From assembly GCA_001897355.1 (NCBI GenBank), contig MKST01000011.1:539045-591505 (forward strand): DNA of 52,461 nucleotides. Direction: 5' to 3'. Source of the stretch: Solirubrobacterales bacterium 67-14 (GTDB lineage: Bacteria > Actinomycetota > Thermoleophilia > Solirubrobacterales > 70-9). The notes beneath the pieces were generated by a model. That model was not told the DNA's origin and did no database searches. It saw only the letters and a program-made list of their open reading frames with translations. Positions within the stretch are counted from its first letter, which is position 1. Every line of letters starts with the position of its first letter. Below are positions 25,929 through 35,557 of the stretch, one piece after another. The translations under genes and the position numbers were made by a program.

Positions 25929-26986
25929 TGCGCTGGGACGGACAGAGGGTGACCGCGGACGGGCGACCGGTCAAGGTCGGGGACGAGATGACCCTGCCGG
26001 GGATGGAGGACGCGGGCCTCGGCCCGGTGCGCACCTTCACCGCCCCCGAAGCGATGGGGATCCGTTTCCACGAGGTCCGGGCCAAGTCGGCCCTGAACAA
26101 GGTGCCGGAGGGCCCGTACGGATTCGGCTGGACGGTCAATCCCTACCGCGGCTGCAGTCATGCCTGTGTCTACTGCTTCGCCCGCCCCACCCACACCTAC
26201 CTCGGCTTCGACGCAGGCCGCGACTTCGAACGCGAGATCGTGGTCAAGGTGAACGCCCCCGAGGTGCTGCGGGCCGAACTGGCCCGGCCCTCATGGAAGC
26301 GAGAGCTGGTCGCGCTGGGAACCAACACCGACCCGTACCAGTGGGTCGAGAGTCGTTACCGCCTGACCCGGGCCATCCTCGAAGCCCTGGACGAGGCCGA
26401 GACCCCGGTCTCGGTCCTGACCAAGTCGCCGCTGGTGCTCTCCGACATGCCGATCTTCGAACGCATGAACCAGAGCCGGCCGGTCCGCGTGAACCTCTCG
26501 GTGCCGACCGTCGACGAGTCGGCCTGGCGCGCCACCGAACCGCACACGCCGAGCCCGAAGGCCCGGCTCGAGGCGGTCGCCGAACTGCGGCGGGCCGGCA
26601 TCTCCTCCGGCATCCTGATCGCCCCGATCATGCCCGGGATCAACGACCGACCAAGCCAGATCGAACCGATCCTCCGCGCTGCCACCGAAGCGGACGCCGA
26701 CTTCGTGACGCCGATCGCCCTCAACCTGCGCAAGGAAACGAAGGACATCTTCTTCGAGTGGCTGCGGACCGAACGCCCCGACCTGGTCCCGGAATACGAG
26801 CGCCTCTTCACCGGTCGTGGACGGCTGCCGAAGGACGAACAGCGGAAGATAACCGCAGCGGCCCGCGGCCGTTTCAGGCAGCGGGAGATCAGCGGCGACG
26901 AAGAACCGCCGATGACCGCGCCAGGGGCGGGCCCCAAGCCGGACCCGGGGGCGGAACCGCCCGAGCCGGCACCCACCCTCTTTTAG
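25922..26986 (+). CDS. Rv2578c-family radical SAM protein (SplB-like)
   Basis: A 354-residue radical SAM enzyme. The cluster motif is C78-x3-C82-x2-C85 (YRGCSHACVYCFARPTH), which sets this family and the photoproduct-lyase-like SplB group apart. Other blocks are GTNTDPYQWVESRYRLTR, VLTKSPLVLSD and IAPIMPGINDRP. The C-terminal tail is Pro/Glu-rich and ends TLF. The exact reaction is unknown to me; DNA or RNA repair is plausible because a LexA box overlaps its start. ATG 25922 and GTG 25928 are both possible starts; the second matches what I recall of mycobacterial relatives. Convergent with folK, overlapping by four bases. Confidence 0.9.
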   Translation: MFVRWDGQRVTADGRPVKVGDEMTLPGMEDAGLGPVRTFTAPEAMGIRFHEVRAKSALNKVPEGPYGFGWTVNPYRGCSHACVYCFARPTHTYLGFDAGRDFEREIVVKVNAPEVLRAELARPSWKRELVALGTNTDPYQWVESRYRLTRAILEALDEAETPVSVLTKSPLVLSDMPIFERMNQSRPVRVNLSVPTVDESAWRATEPHTPSPKARLEAVAELRRAGISSGILIAPIMPGINDRPSQIEPILRAATEADADFVTPIALNLRKETKDIFFEWLRTERPDLVPEYERLFTGRGRLPKDEQRKITAAARGRFRQREISGDEEPPMTAPGAGPKPDPGAEPPEPAPTLF

Positions 26987-27489
26987 GCGAGTGGCCCCGT
27001 CTGTCTGATGTCCTGGCCACCCTCGGCTTCCAGCGCGGCCATCGCCTCGGCCAGGCGGGTGCCGTCGGGCAGGGCCAGGTCCGGGTCTAGTTCGAGCAGC
27101 GGCGCGAGAACGAAGCGACGCGAGGTGGTTTCGCGGTGGGGCAGCTTGAGCCGGTCCGACTCGAACTCGAGATCACCCATCAACAGCAGGTCGACGTCGA
27201 TCACCCGGGGCGAGTGCCGGGGCAGGCCGGTCTCCCGGCCGATTTCCGCCTCGACTGCCTTGAGCACGTCCAGCAGCCCCTCCGGTTCGAGGTCGGTGCG
27301 GACACGGATCGCGGCATTGAGGAAGTCGGGCTGGTCGAGGATCTCCCCCACCGGCTCGGTCTCCCAGGCCGAGGAGATTGCTTCCACGACCAGCCCCTTC
27401 GCCTCCAGGCGGCGGATCGCGTCACGCAGGTAGCCGTGACGGTCGCCGATGTTCGAACCGAGGCCGAGATAGACGGTGCGCTCAGGCAT
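26983..27489 (-). CDS. folK: 2-amino-4-hydroxy-6-hydroxymethyldihydropteridine pyrophosphokinase
   Basis: FolK activates the pterin for dihydropteroate synthesis. From ATG 27489 it is 168 residues and begins MPERTVYLGLGSNIGDR, the family start. The catalytic stretch is PRHSPRVIDVDLLLMGDLEF with the two metal-binding Asp, and LKLPHRETTSRRFVLAPLLE is the pterin-binding end. A longer in-frame start at 27522 would add Arg/Ser-rich residues inside folB and is rejected. It overlaps folB by eight bases. Confidence 0.96.
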   Translation of the reverse strand: MPERTVYLGLGSNIGDRHGYLRDAIRRLEAKGLVVEAISSAWETEPVGEILDQPDFLNAAIRVRTDLEPEGLLDVLKAVEAEIGRETGLPRHSPRVIDVDLLLMGDLEFESDRLKLPHRETTSRRFVLAPLLELDPDLALPDGTRLAEAMAALEAEGGQDIRQTGPLA

Positions 27490-27865
27490 CGCGATGGCGG
27501 AAGATCTCGACCGAGGCGCCATCCATGCTGAACGGCACCGGCGGCTCCGGCTTGGTCGCCCTCACCCGTACCTCGACCACCGGGAAGCGTTCCAGCAGGC
27601 CGTCGGCGATCACCGTGACCAGCCGCTCCAGGGTGCGGTACCTGACCCCGGTCGCAGCTCCGGCCAGATACTCGGTCACCGCCCCATAGTCGACGGTTCC
27701 CTCGATGTCGTCGGTCTCGGTCGCGGAAACCTGGTCGGGGACCATCTCGACGTCAAAGAGCATGCGCTGGCCGAGTTCCTGCTCGGCGTCGGTGACGCCG
27801 TGATTGGTGTGGAGCTCGACCCCGCTCAGGGTGATGATCACGTCACCGGTTTCCGGATGGGACAT
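27482..27865 (-). CDS. folB: Dihydroneopterin aldolase
   Basis: FolB cleaves dihydroneopterin in the folate pathway. From ATG 27865 it is 127 residues: ITLSGVELHTNHGVTDAEQE with the conserved Glu and His region, TVDYGAVTEYLAG, and the active-site-type Glu in RTLERLVTVIADGLL, then VRVRATKPEPPV with the catalytic Lys. Length is standard. Ten bases separate it from folP and it overlaps folK, so folP-folB-folK form one operon. Confidence 0.95.
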   Translation of the reverse strand: MSHPETGDVIITLSGVELHTNHGVTDAEQELGQRMLFDVEMVPDQVSATETDDIEGTVDYGAVTEYLAGAATGVRYRTLERLVTVIADGLLERFPVVEVRVRATKPEPPVPFSMDGASVEIFRHRDA

Positions 27866-27875
27866 GACCGGAAAA

Positions 27876-28688
27876 CTACCGGCGCGGCCGAGCGGGGTCG
27901 GCGCTGCCGGCTTCGATGGCAGATGCCACCCGGACCGCCTGGGCCACCGGGCCGACGTCATGTACCCGGACCATGGCGGCGCCACCTTCCATCGCCGCCA
28001 GGCAAGCGGCGATCGTGCCGCCCAGGCGCCGGGGTTCCGGCGCATCCCCGCTCAGCTTGCCGATGAAGCTCTTGCGCGAAGGGCCAACCAGCACCGGCAG
28101 GCCCATTTCGCTGAGGGTCCGGGTCGACTTGAGCAGCGCCAGGTTGTGGTCGACGGTCTTGCCGAAACCGATCCCCGGATCGATCCAGAGCTTTTCCCGC
28201 GCGATGCCGGCCGCCTCGGCCAGGCCTGCCTGGACGGCGAGGAACTCGCTGACCTCGCCGACCACGTCGTCGTAGCGCGGATCCTCCTGCATGGTTCGCG
28301 GAGTGCCGAGCATGTGCATCAAGACGACCTCCACCCCGGCTTCGGCACAGGCGCCGGCCATCTCCGGGTCGCCCCGCAGGGCGGTCACGTCGTTGACGAT
28401 CCGGGCGCCGGCCGCGATCGCCTGCCGGGCGACTTCGGCCTTGGTCGTGTCGATCGAGACCGGCGCCGCCCCGGCCAACCCCTCGACCACCGGCATCACC
28501 CGGCGCAGCTCCTCTTCCAGCGGTACGTCATCGGCCCCGGGCCGGGTCGATTCGCCGCCGATGTCCAGCACGTCTGCCCCCTGCCGGACCAGTTCCATGC
28601 CGTGCTCGATCGCCTTCTCATGGTCGAAGAACTCGCCCCCGTCCGAAAACGAATCCGGAGTCACGTTGACGATCCCCATTACCTTCAT
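27876..28688 (-). CDS. folP: Dihydropteroate synthase
   Basis: FolP joins p-aminobenzoate to the pterin pyrophosphate and is the sulfonamide target. From ATG 28688 it is 270 residues: MKVMGIVNVTPDSFSDGGEF, then DIGGESTRPGADDVP and the Lys motif VLVGPSRKSFIGKL. Length is normal for the family. TAGAGT lies seven bases before the ATG, so this operon has its own leaderless promoter back-to-back with the amine oxidase. folE, which usually precedes folP in Actinobacteria, is missing here. Confidence 0.97.
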   Translation of the reverse strand: MKVMGIVNVTPDSFSDGGEFFDHEKAIEHGMELVRQGADVLDIGGESTRPGADDVPLEEELRRVMPVVEGLAGAAPVSIDTTKAEVARQAIAAGARIVNDVTALRGDPEMAGACAEAGVEVVLMHMLGTPRTMQEDPRYDDVVGEVSEFLAVQAGLAEAAGIAREKLWIDPGIGFGKTVDHNLALLKSTRTLSEMGLPVLVGPSRKSFIGKLSGDAPEPRRLGGTIAACLAAMEGGAAMVRVHDVGPVAQAVRVASAIEAGSADPARPRR

Positions 28689-28695
28689 GGTCGCG

Positions 28696-28701
28696 ACTCT
28701 A
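28696..28701 (-). promoter_or_regulatory. Predicted folP -10 element (leaderless)
   Basis: TAGAGT on the minus strand, seven bases, ATG. Only 46 bases separate the folP and amine oxidase start codons, so the two promoters interleave and probably compete. Confidence 0.55.
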
Positions 28702-28722
28702 GCCGGGCAGCAGCCGGTCGGG

Positions 28723-28728
28723 GATACT
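28723..28728 (+). promoter_or_regulatory. Predicted -10 element of the amine oxidase gene (leaderless)
   Basis: GATACT, six bases, then GTG 28735. It lies where the -35 of the divergent folP promoter is expected. Confidence 0.5.
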
Positions 28729-28734
28729 GCCGAC

Positions 28735-30135
28735 GTGGGCGGCGAGAGGATCGAAGCAGAGGTCGTGGTGGTCGGCGCCGGACTGGCCGGGCTATCGGCA
28801 GCCCGGGAACTGAAAAAGCGGGGCGTGGACGTGGTCGTGGTCGAAGCCCGCGACCGGGTCGGGGGCCGCACTCTGAATGAGCCGATCGGGAACGGTGAAA
28901 TCGTCGAGCTTGGCGGCCAGTGGGTCGGCCCGACCCAAGATCATGCCCTGGCGTTGATCGCCGAGCTCGGACTCGAGACCTTCCCAACCTGGAACACCGG
29001 CCGGAACATCTTCGAAAGAAACGGCAAGGTCCGTGCCTATGAGGGCACGATCCCCAAGGCGAACCCCGTCTCGCTGGCCGAGGTCGGGGTGGCGCTGAAA
29101 AGACTCAACGGGATGGCGGCGAAGGTAGACGTGGAATGTCCCTGGGCCCAGACCGAACTCGCCAGATGGGATGCCGAGACATTCGCCACCTGGATGCGGC
29201 GCAACACGAAGACCGCAACCGCGAGGGACCTGCTCAGGCTCGCGATCGAAGCCGTCTGGGCCGCGGAGCCAGAGGACGTCTCCTTGCTTCACGCCCTCTT
29301 CTACATCCGCTCAGCCGGCTCGTTGGAGCTTCTGCTCGACACCGAAGGGGGTGCACAAGAAGAGCGTGTCATCGGCGGCACCTGGCTGATCTCCGATCGC
29401 ATGGCGGCCGAGCTCGGTGACGCGGTTCACCTCGGATTCCCGGTCCGCCGGATCCGCTGGCAGCAGATGCCCGGCGAGGCCGGGGAGCGGCCCGTGGAGA
29501 TCGGCCCGCATCCGGTCGCCGTGGAGGCAGACGGGCTGACCGTCTCGGCCCGGGCCGCCGTCGTCGCCCTGCCGCCGGCGGTCGCCGGGCGGCTGGAATA
29601 CGACCCGATCATGCCCGCGGTCCGTGACGGACTGACCCAGCGCATGGTCCAGGGCACCGTCGTCAAGTGCCACGCTGTCTACGACGAGCCCTTCTGGCGG
29701 TCGGAGGGCCTTTCCGGGCAGGCGACGAGCGCCGACGGCCCGGTTTCGGTGACCTTCGACAACTCACCGCCCGGGGGCAGCCCCGGTGTGTTGCTCGCTT
29801 TTCTCGAAGGCAACGCGGCCCGGCGGGCCACCGACCTGCCGCCGGAGGACCGTCGGCGGATCGTGCTCGATTGCCTGACCCGCCTCTTCGGGCCGAAGGC
29901 CGCGAAGCCGGAGCGTTTCGTGGACAAGACCTGGGCCACAGACGAGTTTGCCCGCGGCTGTTACGGTGGCTACCTGCCGACCGGTGCCTGGCTGATGTAC
30001 GGCGAAGCCCTGCGCGCACCGGTCGGTCCGATCCACTGGGCAGGCACCGAAACCGCGACCGGATGGGCTGGATACATGGACGGGGCGATCAGTTCGGGCA
30101 TCCGTGCCGCCCGCGAAATCACCGCCGGTACTTGA
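28735..30135 (+). CDS. FAD-dependent amine oxidase (monoamine oxidase-like)
   Basis: A 466-residue flavoenzyme. The dinucleotide site is VVVVGAGLAGLSAARELKKR with the following VVVEARDRVGGR motif, and the substrate-side GGQWVGPTQDHAL is typical of flavin monoamine and polyamine oxidases. The C-terminal FAD block is IHWAGTETATGWAGYMDGAI. The protein lacks an obvious Cys next to the flavin, so covalent attachment is not supported. The substrate is unknown. It sits on the opposite strand in the interval between ftsH and folP where other Actinobacteria have folE. GTG start with a -10 six bases upstream. Confidence 0.92.
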   Translation: MGGERIEAEVVVVGAGLAGLSAARELKKRGVDVVVVEARDRVGGRTLNEPIGNGEIVELGGQWVGPTQDHALALIAELGLETFPTWNTGRNIFERNGKVRAYEGTIPKANPVSLAEVGVALKRLNGMAAKVDVECPWAQTELARWDAETFATWMRRNTKTATARDLLRLAIEAVWAAEPEDVSLLHALFYIRSAGSLELLLDTEGGAQEERVIGGTWLISDRMAAELGDAVHLGFPVRRIRWQQMPGEAGERPVEIGPHPVAVEADGLTVSARAAVVALPPAVAGRLEYDPIMPAVRDGLTQRMVQGTVVKCHAVYDEPFWRSEGLSGQATSADGPVSVTFDNSPPGGSPGVLLAFLEGNAARRATDLPPEDRRRIVLDCLTRLFGPKAAKPERFVDKTWATDEFARGCYGGYLPTGAWLMYGEALRAPVGPIHWAGTETATGWAGYMDGAISSGIRAAREITAGT

Positions 30136-30149
30136 ACGTCCTCGACGTC

Positions 30150-30192
30150 GAGATTGAAGTCATTCGCAAATGGAGCGAATGACTTCAATCTC
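30150..30192. repeat. 43-nt palindromic repeat, copy 2
   Basis: A perfect 18-bp inverted repeat, GAGATTGAAGTCATTCGC and its complement, around the 7-nt loop AAATGGA. It fills the gap between the converging amine oxidase and ftsH genes and could stop transcription from both sides. No T-run follows. Same total length and ends as the copies at 5736 and 51862. Confidence 0.9.
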
Positions 30193-30198
30193 GGCGAG

Positions 30199-32184
<1,986 letters not shown>

Positions 32185-32302
32185 ATCTTGGGTCGCTTTC
32201 CACGGCCGTTGGCAGGCATTTCCCGCCGGAGGACCGAATTGTCAGACTAGCAGGGAGAACCCCTCAGACAGCCTGGCAGAGCGGTCCCGGGAGGAAGAAT
32301 TG

Positions 32303-32866
32303 TCAACGGCCGGGAACCGCATCCTCGGGCAACAGCGCCACGTGGTCCAGATTGCGGTAGCGCTGGCCGAAGTCGAGCCCGTATCCGACCACGAACTCAT
32401 TCGGGATTTCGAAGCCGGTGTAGCGGATCGGAACGTCAACCCGTCGCCTCTCCGGCTTGGTTAACAGGGTGCACACTTCGAGCGAGGCCGGGTCGCGGGC
32501 CTGAAGGTTGCGGATCAGGTAGTTGAGGGTCAGGCCGGAGTCGACGATGTCCTCGACGATCAGCACGTCGCGGCCCTCGATCGAGTCGTCCAGGTCCTTG
32601 AGGATCCGCACCACGCCTGAGGAATCGCGCGAGGAGCCATAGCTGGAAACGGCCATGAAGTCGATCTCGCAGGGCACGGTCAGGTTACGGAGCAGGTCGG
32701 CGATGAAGACCACGGCACCACGCAGCACCCCGACCATGACCAGGTCCTTGCCGGCGTAGTCGCGGCTGACCTGGGCGCCGAGTTCGCTGACCTTTTTCTG
32801 GAGTTCCTCGGCGGAGATCAACACCTCCCCCACGGAGACGAGTTCGTTCGGAGGCGTCGCAGCCAT
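32303..32866 (-). CDS. hpt: Hypoxanthine phosphoribosyltransferase
   Basis: Hpt salvages hypoxanthine and guanine with PRPP. The 187-residue protein carries the PRPP motif DVLIVEDIVDSGLTLNYL, the flexible loop in DFMAVSSYGSSRDSSGVV and the purine-binding VVGYGLDFGQRYRNLDHVA. Length is normal. TAGACT lies seven bases before the ATG, inside the end of tilS, so hpt has its own leaderless promoter in addition to read-through from tilS. Confidence 0.96.
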   Translation of the reverse strand: MAATPPNELVSVGEVLISAEELQKKVSELGAQVSRDYAGKDLVMVGVLRGAVVFIADLLRNLTVPCEIDFMAVSSYGSSRDSSGVVRILKDLDDSIEGRDVLIVEDIVDSGLTLNYLIRNLQARDPASLEVCTLLTKPERRRVDVPIRYTGFEIPNEFVVGYGLDFGQRYRNLDHVALLPEDAVPGR

Positions 32867-32873
32867 CCCGGGC

Positions 32874-32879
32874 AGTCTA
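32874..32879 (-). promoter_or_regulatory. Predicted hpt -10 element (leaderless), overlapping the tilS stop
   Basis: TAGACT on the minus strand, seven bases, ATG. Its first three bases are the TAG stop codon of tilS. Confidence 0.5.
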
Positions 32880-34274
32880 GACAGAGAAGGGTGACCTGGC
32901 GTGGAGCCGCAGGACCCGCCGGTCCGGGCCGCCGACCAGCAGGTGGCGTGAGCGCACCAGCCCGGGCACCCAGATCACGATCTCCCCGGCCACCAGCACC
33001 GGCCAGGCACGACGCTGCGACGCCGGAACCAGGGCGTCGGTGAAGACGTCCTGGAGCTTCTTCCTCCCCTGCATCCCCAACGGTTCGATCCGGTCGCCGG
33101 ACCGCCAGCGGCGCAAGGCCAGGCGCGCGGGCGGATCGTCCAGAAGCCGGTCAAGATCGAGAAAGGCCGACCAGGGGTCGCCGAACGCCCTCCTTGCCTC
33201 CTCTTCAGTGGTGCGTTCCGATTCAACCCGCCAGGCGCCGAAGTCGAACCGCCCCGGCTCCAGCCCGATCGGGACCGGCGCCACCTCGGCCGGGACCTCC
33301 TCCGCGCGGGCCAGGATCCGGCCGGATTCGATCAGGAGCCGGTCGCCTCCGCCGAGGTCGACCTGACCGCCCTCCGGATGGGCGCTCAGCCGCCCGACCT
33401 CGGCCGCGAGCTCCGGTGTGATCGCCACCGGGCGGCCCAGTTCCGCCTCGGCCAGCCGTCGCAGCATGCGGCGGCGGACCGCGGGATGCTGCGCGGAGAG
33501 CAGCCCCCCGTCGAGTCCCCCCCGGCCCAGATCCGGTCCCGCCGCGTCGGTCGCCAGCCGCATGAGCGCGTCCTCGTCCTCGGCCAGCTCGACCTGGGTG
33601 CGGATGACGTTCGTCTGCGCCGCCGGGTTGACCTCCTCGAGCTCGGGGATCACCTCGAGCCGGATCCGGTTGCGGGCATATGACGGATCCTGGTTGGTCG
33701 CATCCTCCGCGTAGGGCGCGACCGCTTCGATCGTGCGACGGATCAGCCTGCGGTCGAGCGAGAGCAGGGGCCGGATCACATGCCCGGAACGCGGTGGCAT
33801 CGCCAGCAGAGATCTCACCCCGGGCGAGGAGGCGAGCCGGTAGAGGAAGGTCTCGGCCCGGTCGCTGCGGTTATGGCCGACTGCGATCCAGTCCAGTCGC
33901 CGCTCCGCCCGGATCCGTTCGGCCCGCCCGAGCCGGATCTCCCTGGCCCAGGCCTGGGTGTTGCCCTCGGGCCGGCCGGCCTCGTGGACGACGAGCTCCA
34001 CCCCGGAGTCGGCGCAAACCTGCCGCACCAGCCGCTCGTCGGCGTCGGCTTCGGGACGCAGCCGGTAATTGACGTGGAGCGCGACCAGCCGTTCGGGGCC
34101 GAGGACCGCGGCCAGGCCGAGCAGCAGAGCGACCGAGTCGGCCCCGCCGGAAATCAGGACCAGTCCGCGGTCACCCTCGGAAACCAGCCCCGAGTCCCGG
34201 ATTGCGCCGCCGATGATGCTGGCGGGCTCGCCGCGAAGGTCGATCGGCCGCGGTTCATCCTCAGGACCGGGCAC
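32877..34274 (-). CDS. tilS: tRNA(Ile)-lysidine synthase
   Basis: TilS attaches lysine to C34 of the isoleucine tRNA that reads AUA. The 465-residue protein has the PP-loop SGGADS (42-47), the AVGHNRSDRAETFLYRL motif and the TilS substrate segment DATNQDPSYARNRIR. A C-terminal domain (ALRRWRSGDRIEPLGMQGRK, with KKLQDVF) follows. GTG start, overlapping the end of the cyclase gene by 14 bases, which implies translational coupling. Confidence 0.95.
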   Translation of the reverse strand: MPGPEDEPRPIDLRGEPASIIGGAIRDSGLVSEGDRGLVLISGGADSVALLLGLAAVLGPERLVALHVNYRLRPEADADERLVRQVCADSGVELVVHEAGRPEGNTQAWAREIRLGRAERIRAERRLDWIAVGHNRSDRAETFLYRLASSPGVRSLLAMPPRSGHVIRPLLSLDRRLIRRTIEAVAPYAEDATNQDPSYARNRIRLEVIPELEEVNPAAQTNVIRTQVELAEDEDALMRLATDAAGPDLGRGGLDGGLLSAQHPAVRRRMLRRLAEAELGRPVAITPELAAEVGRLSAHPEGGQVDLGGGDRLLIESGRILARAEEVPAEVAPVPIGLEPGRFDFGAWRVESERTTEEEARRAFGDPWSAFLDLDRLLDDPPARLALRRWRSGDRIEPLGMQGRKKLQDVFTDALVPASQRRAWPVLVAGEIVIWVPGLVRSRHLLVGGPDRRVLRLHARSPFSV

Positions 34275-35448
34275 GGATCACGAACAGCGGGGTCGGGACC
34301 GGGAAGCCCTTGAGGTCGACCGCGCCGATCGGGTCGGTCTCGAGGTCGGGGTGGTCTTCGATTGCCGCCGCGACCGCATCGGTGATCAGCACCTCGCCGC
34401 CGAGCGCCCGGTTGACCACGCGGTGGGCGAGGTTGACCTGGCTGCCGTAGTAGTCGCCGTCGCGGAAGACGACCGCGCCATGGTGGATCCCGGCCCGCGG
34501 CTTGGGCCGGTCGGTGAAGAGAGCGAGGAAGCCGACCGCCCACTCGGCCAGCGAGCCCGGGTCAGGCGAGACGACCATGACCTCGTCGCCGATCGTCTTG
34601 ACGATGTTGGCCTCCGGCGGCAGCGTCGCCTCGACCGTCTCGGTGAACTGTTCGACCACCGAGAAGGCGGTCGCGTCACCTTCTTGCTCGGTGAAACGGG
34701 TGAAGCCGGTCAGGTCGATGAAACAGAGGGTCGTGCGGACCTGGTCGAGGTTCGTGTCGCCCCCGAAGTCCGACTCCATGTGGCCGATCACGTCCTGCTC
34801 TAGGAAGTACCTGAGGTAGCGGTCATGCAGATACTCGAAAAGCGGAACCGCGGTCGGCGAGGTGCGGCGGGCCAGGTCACCGAGTTCCTCGGCCATCTCG
34901 ATCTCGCTGAGGCCGTCGCGGATCATCGGTTCGTGGACGAAGAGATGGAAGAGCCGCACCTCGGCGTCGGCGATCCGGCGCACGGTCTGGGCGTAGACCC
35001 GGGTCAGCTGGAGCAGCGCCTCGACCGGCAAGCCGGCCTCGGCCACCTCCCCCATCCTCTTCAGGGCTTCGACGTCACGGGCCGAAAGGGACTGTTCCCG
35101 GTCGACCGGGGTGCCCATCACGGTCATCACCCGTTCGATCACCTCGACGCTCAACCCGATCTCCTCGGCCGCGGTCTCGAGGTCGACCGTCTCACTGGTG
35201 TCGGCGAAGATGTCCTCCGCCATGCCGAAGGAGAGCTTGCCTTCCTTGCCGGCCTCCTTCAGTTCATCCAGGGAGTGGCCGCGTTCGCGCATGCGGGCGA
35301 CGATGCGGGCCTGGGCGGCGGCGGCCGGCGTCCAGCGTCCCTTGCGCACCGGGACGATCTTCTCGTCGGCCCAGCGGGTCAGGGTGGCTGGTGAGACTCC
35401 GGCCCGGCGGGCCGCCTCATTGAGGCTGATGCGCTCGTCGCTGGGCAT
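34261..35448 (-). CDS. MerR-type HTH / class III adenylate cyclase fusion protein
   Basis: A 395-residue protein from ATG 35448. Residues 1-75 form a MerR-like winged helix (ISLNEAARRAGVSPATLTRW, then a GHSLDELKEA helix). The middle, about 85-235, is helical and unassigned. The end is a class III nucleotidyl cyclase domain: metal Asp245 in LCFIDLTGFTRF, Lys284 and Asp288 in VKTIGDEVMVV, and GDYYGSQVNLAHRVV with the transition-state Asn and Arg. All catalytic residues expected for an active homodimer are visible. TACGAT sits seven bases before the ATG. Longer starts fall in the 75-bp repeat and are rejected. tilS overlaps its end. Confidence 0.88.
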   Translation of the reverse strand: MPSDERISLNEAARRAGVSPATLTRWADEKIVPVRKGRWTPAAAAQARIVARMRERGHSLDELKEAGKEGKLSFGMAEDIFADTSETVDLETAAEEIGLSVEVIERVMTVMGTPVDREQSLSARDVEALKRMGEVAEAGLPVEALLQLTRVYAQTVRRIADAEVRLFHLFVHEPMIRDGLSEIEMAEELGDLARRTSPTAVPLFEYLHDRYLRYFLEQDVIGHMESDFGGDTNLDQVRTTLCFIDLTGFTRFTEQEGDATAFSVVEQFTETVEATLPPEANIVKTIGDEVMVVSPDPGSLAEWAVGFLALFTDRPKPRAGIHHGAVVFRDGDYYGSQVNLAHRVVNRALGGEVLITDAVAAAIEDHPDLETDPIGAVDLKGFPVPTPLFVIRARS

Positions 35449-35455
35449 TGCCAAC

Positions 35456-35461
35456 ATCGTA
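35456..35461 (-). promoter_or_regulatory. Predicted -10 element of the MerR-cyclase gene (leaderless)
   Basis: TACGAT, seven bases, ATG 35448 on the minus strand. The in-frame ATG nine bases upstream lies within the hexamer, which argues against it as start. Confidence 0.5.
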
Positions 35462-35480
35462 TTCGGAGAACCAAAAGACT

Positions 35481-35555
35481 GAGCCGGCCCATCCATACCT
35501 TTGCTCAGTGGGCCGTCGGGTGTCTCGTGGAGGGCGGGTCGGACCCCGCCCGACT
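35481..35555. repeat. 75-bp structured repeat, copy B
   Basis: Ungapped match to copy A at 20850 (11 differences). The first helix has one mismatch here; the second, GGGCGGG with CCCGCCC, is identical and lies directly after the asparaginase stop, so it may act as its terminator. The 24 bases at the right-hand end are identical between copies. Confidence 0.85.
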
Positions 35556-35557
35556 CC

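Noticed and set aside
25912..27090. A 392-codon plus-strand frame that starts ten bases before the radical SAM gene.
   Set aside because: It is the +1 shadow of the radical SAM gene, with Arg/Gly/Pro-rich translation and no motif.
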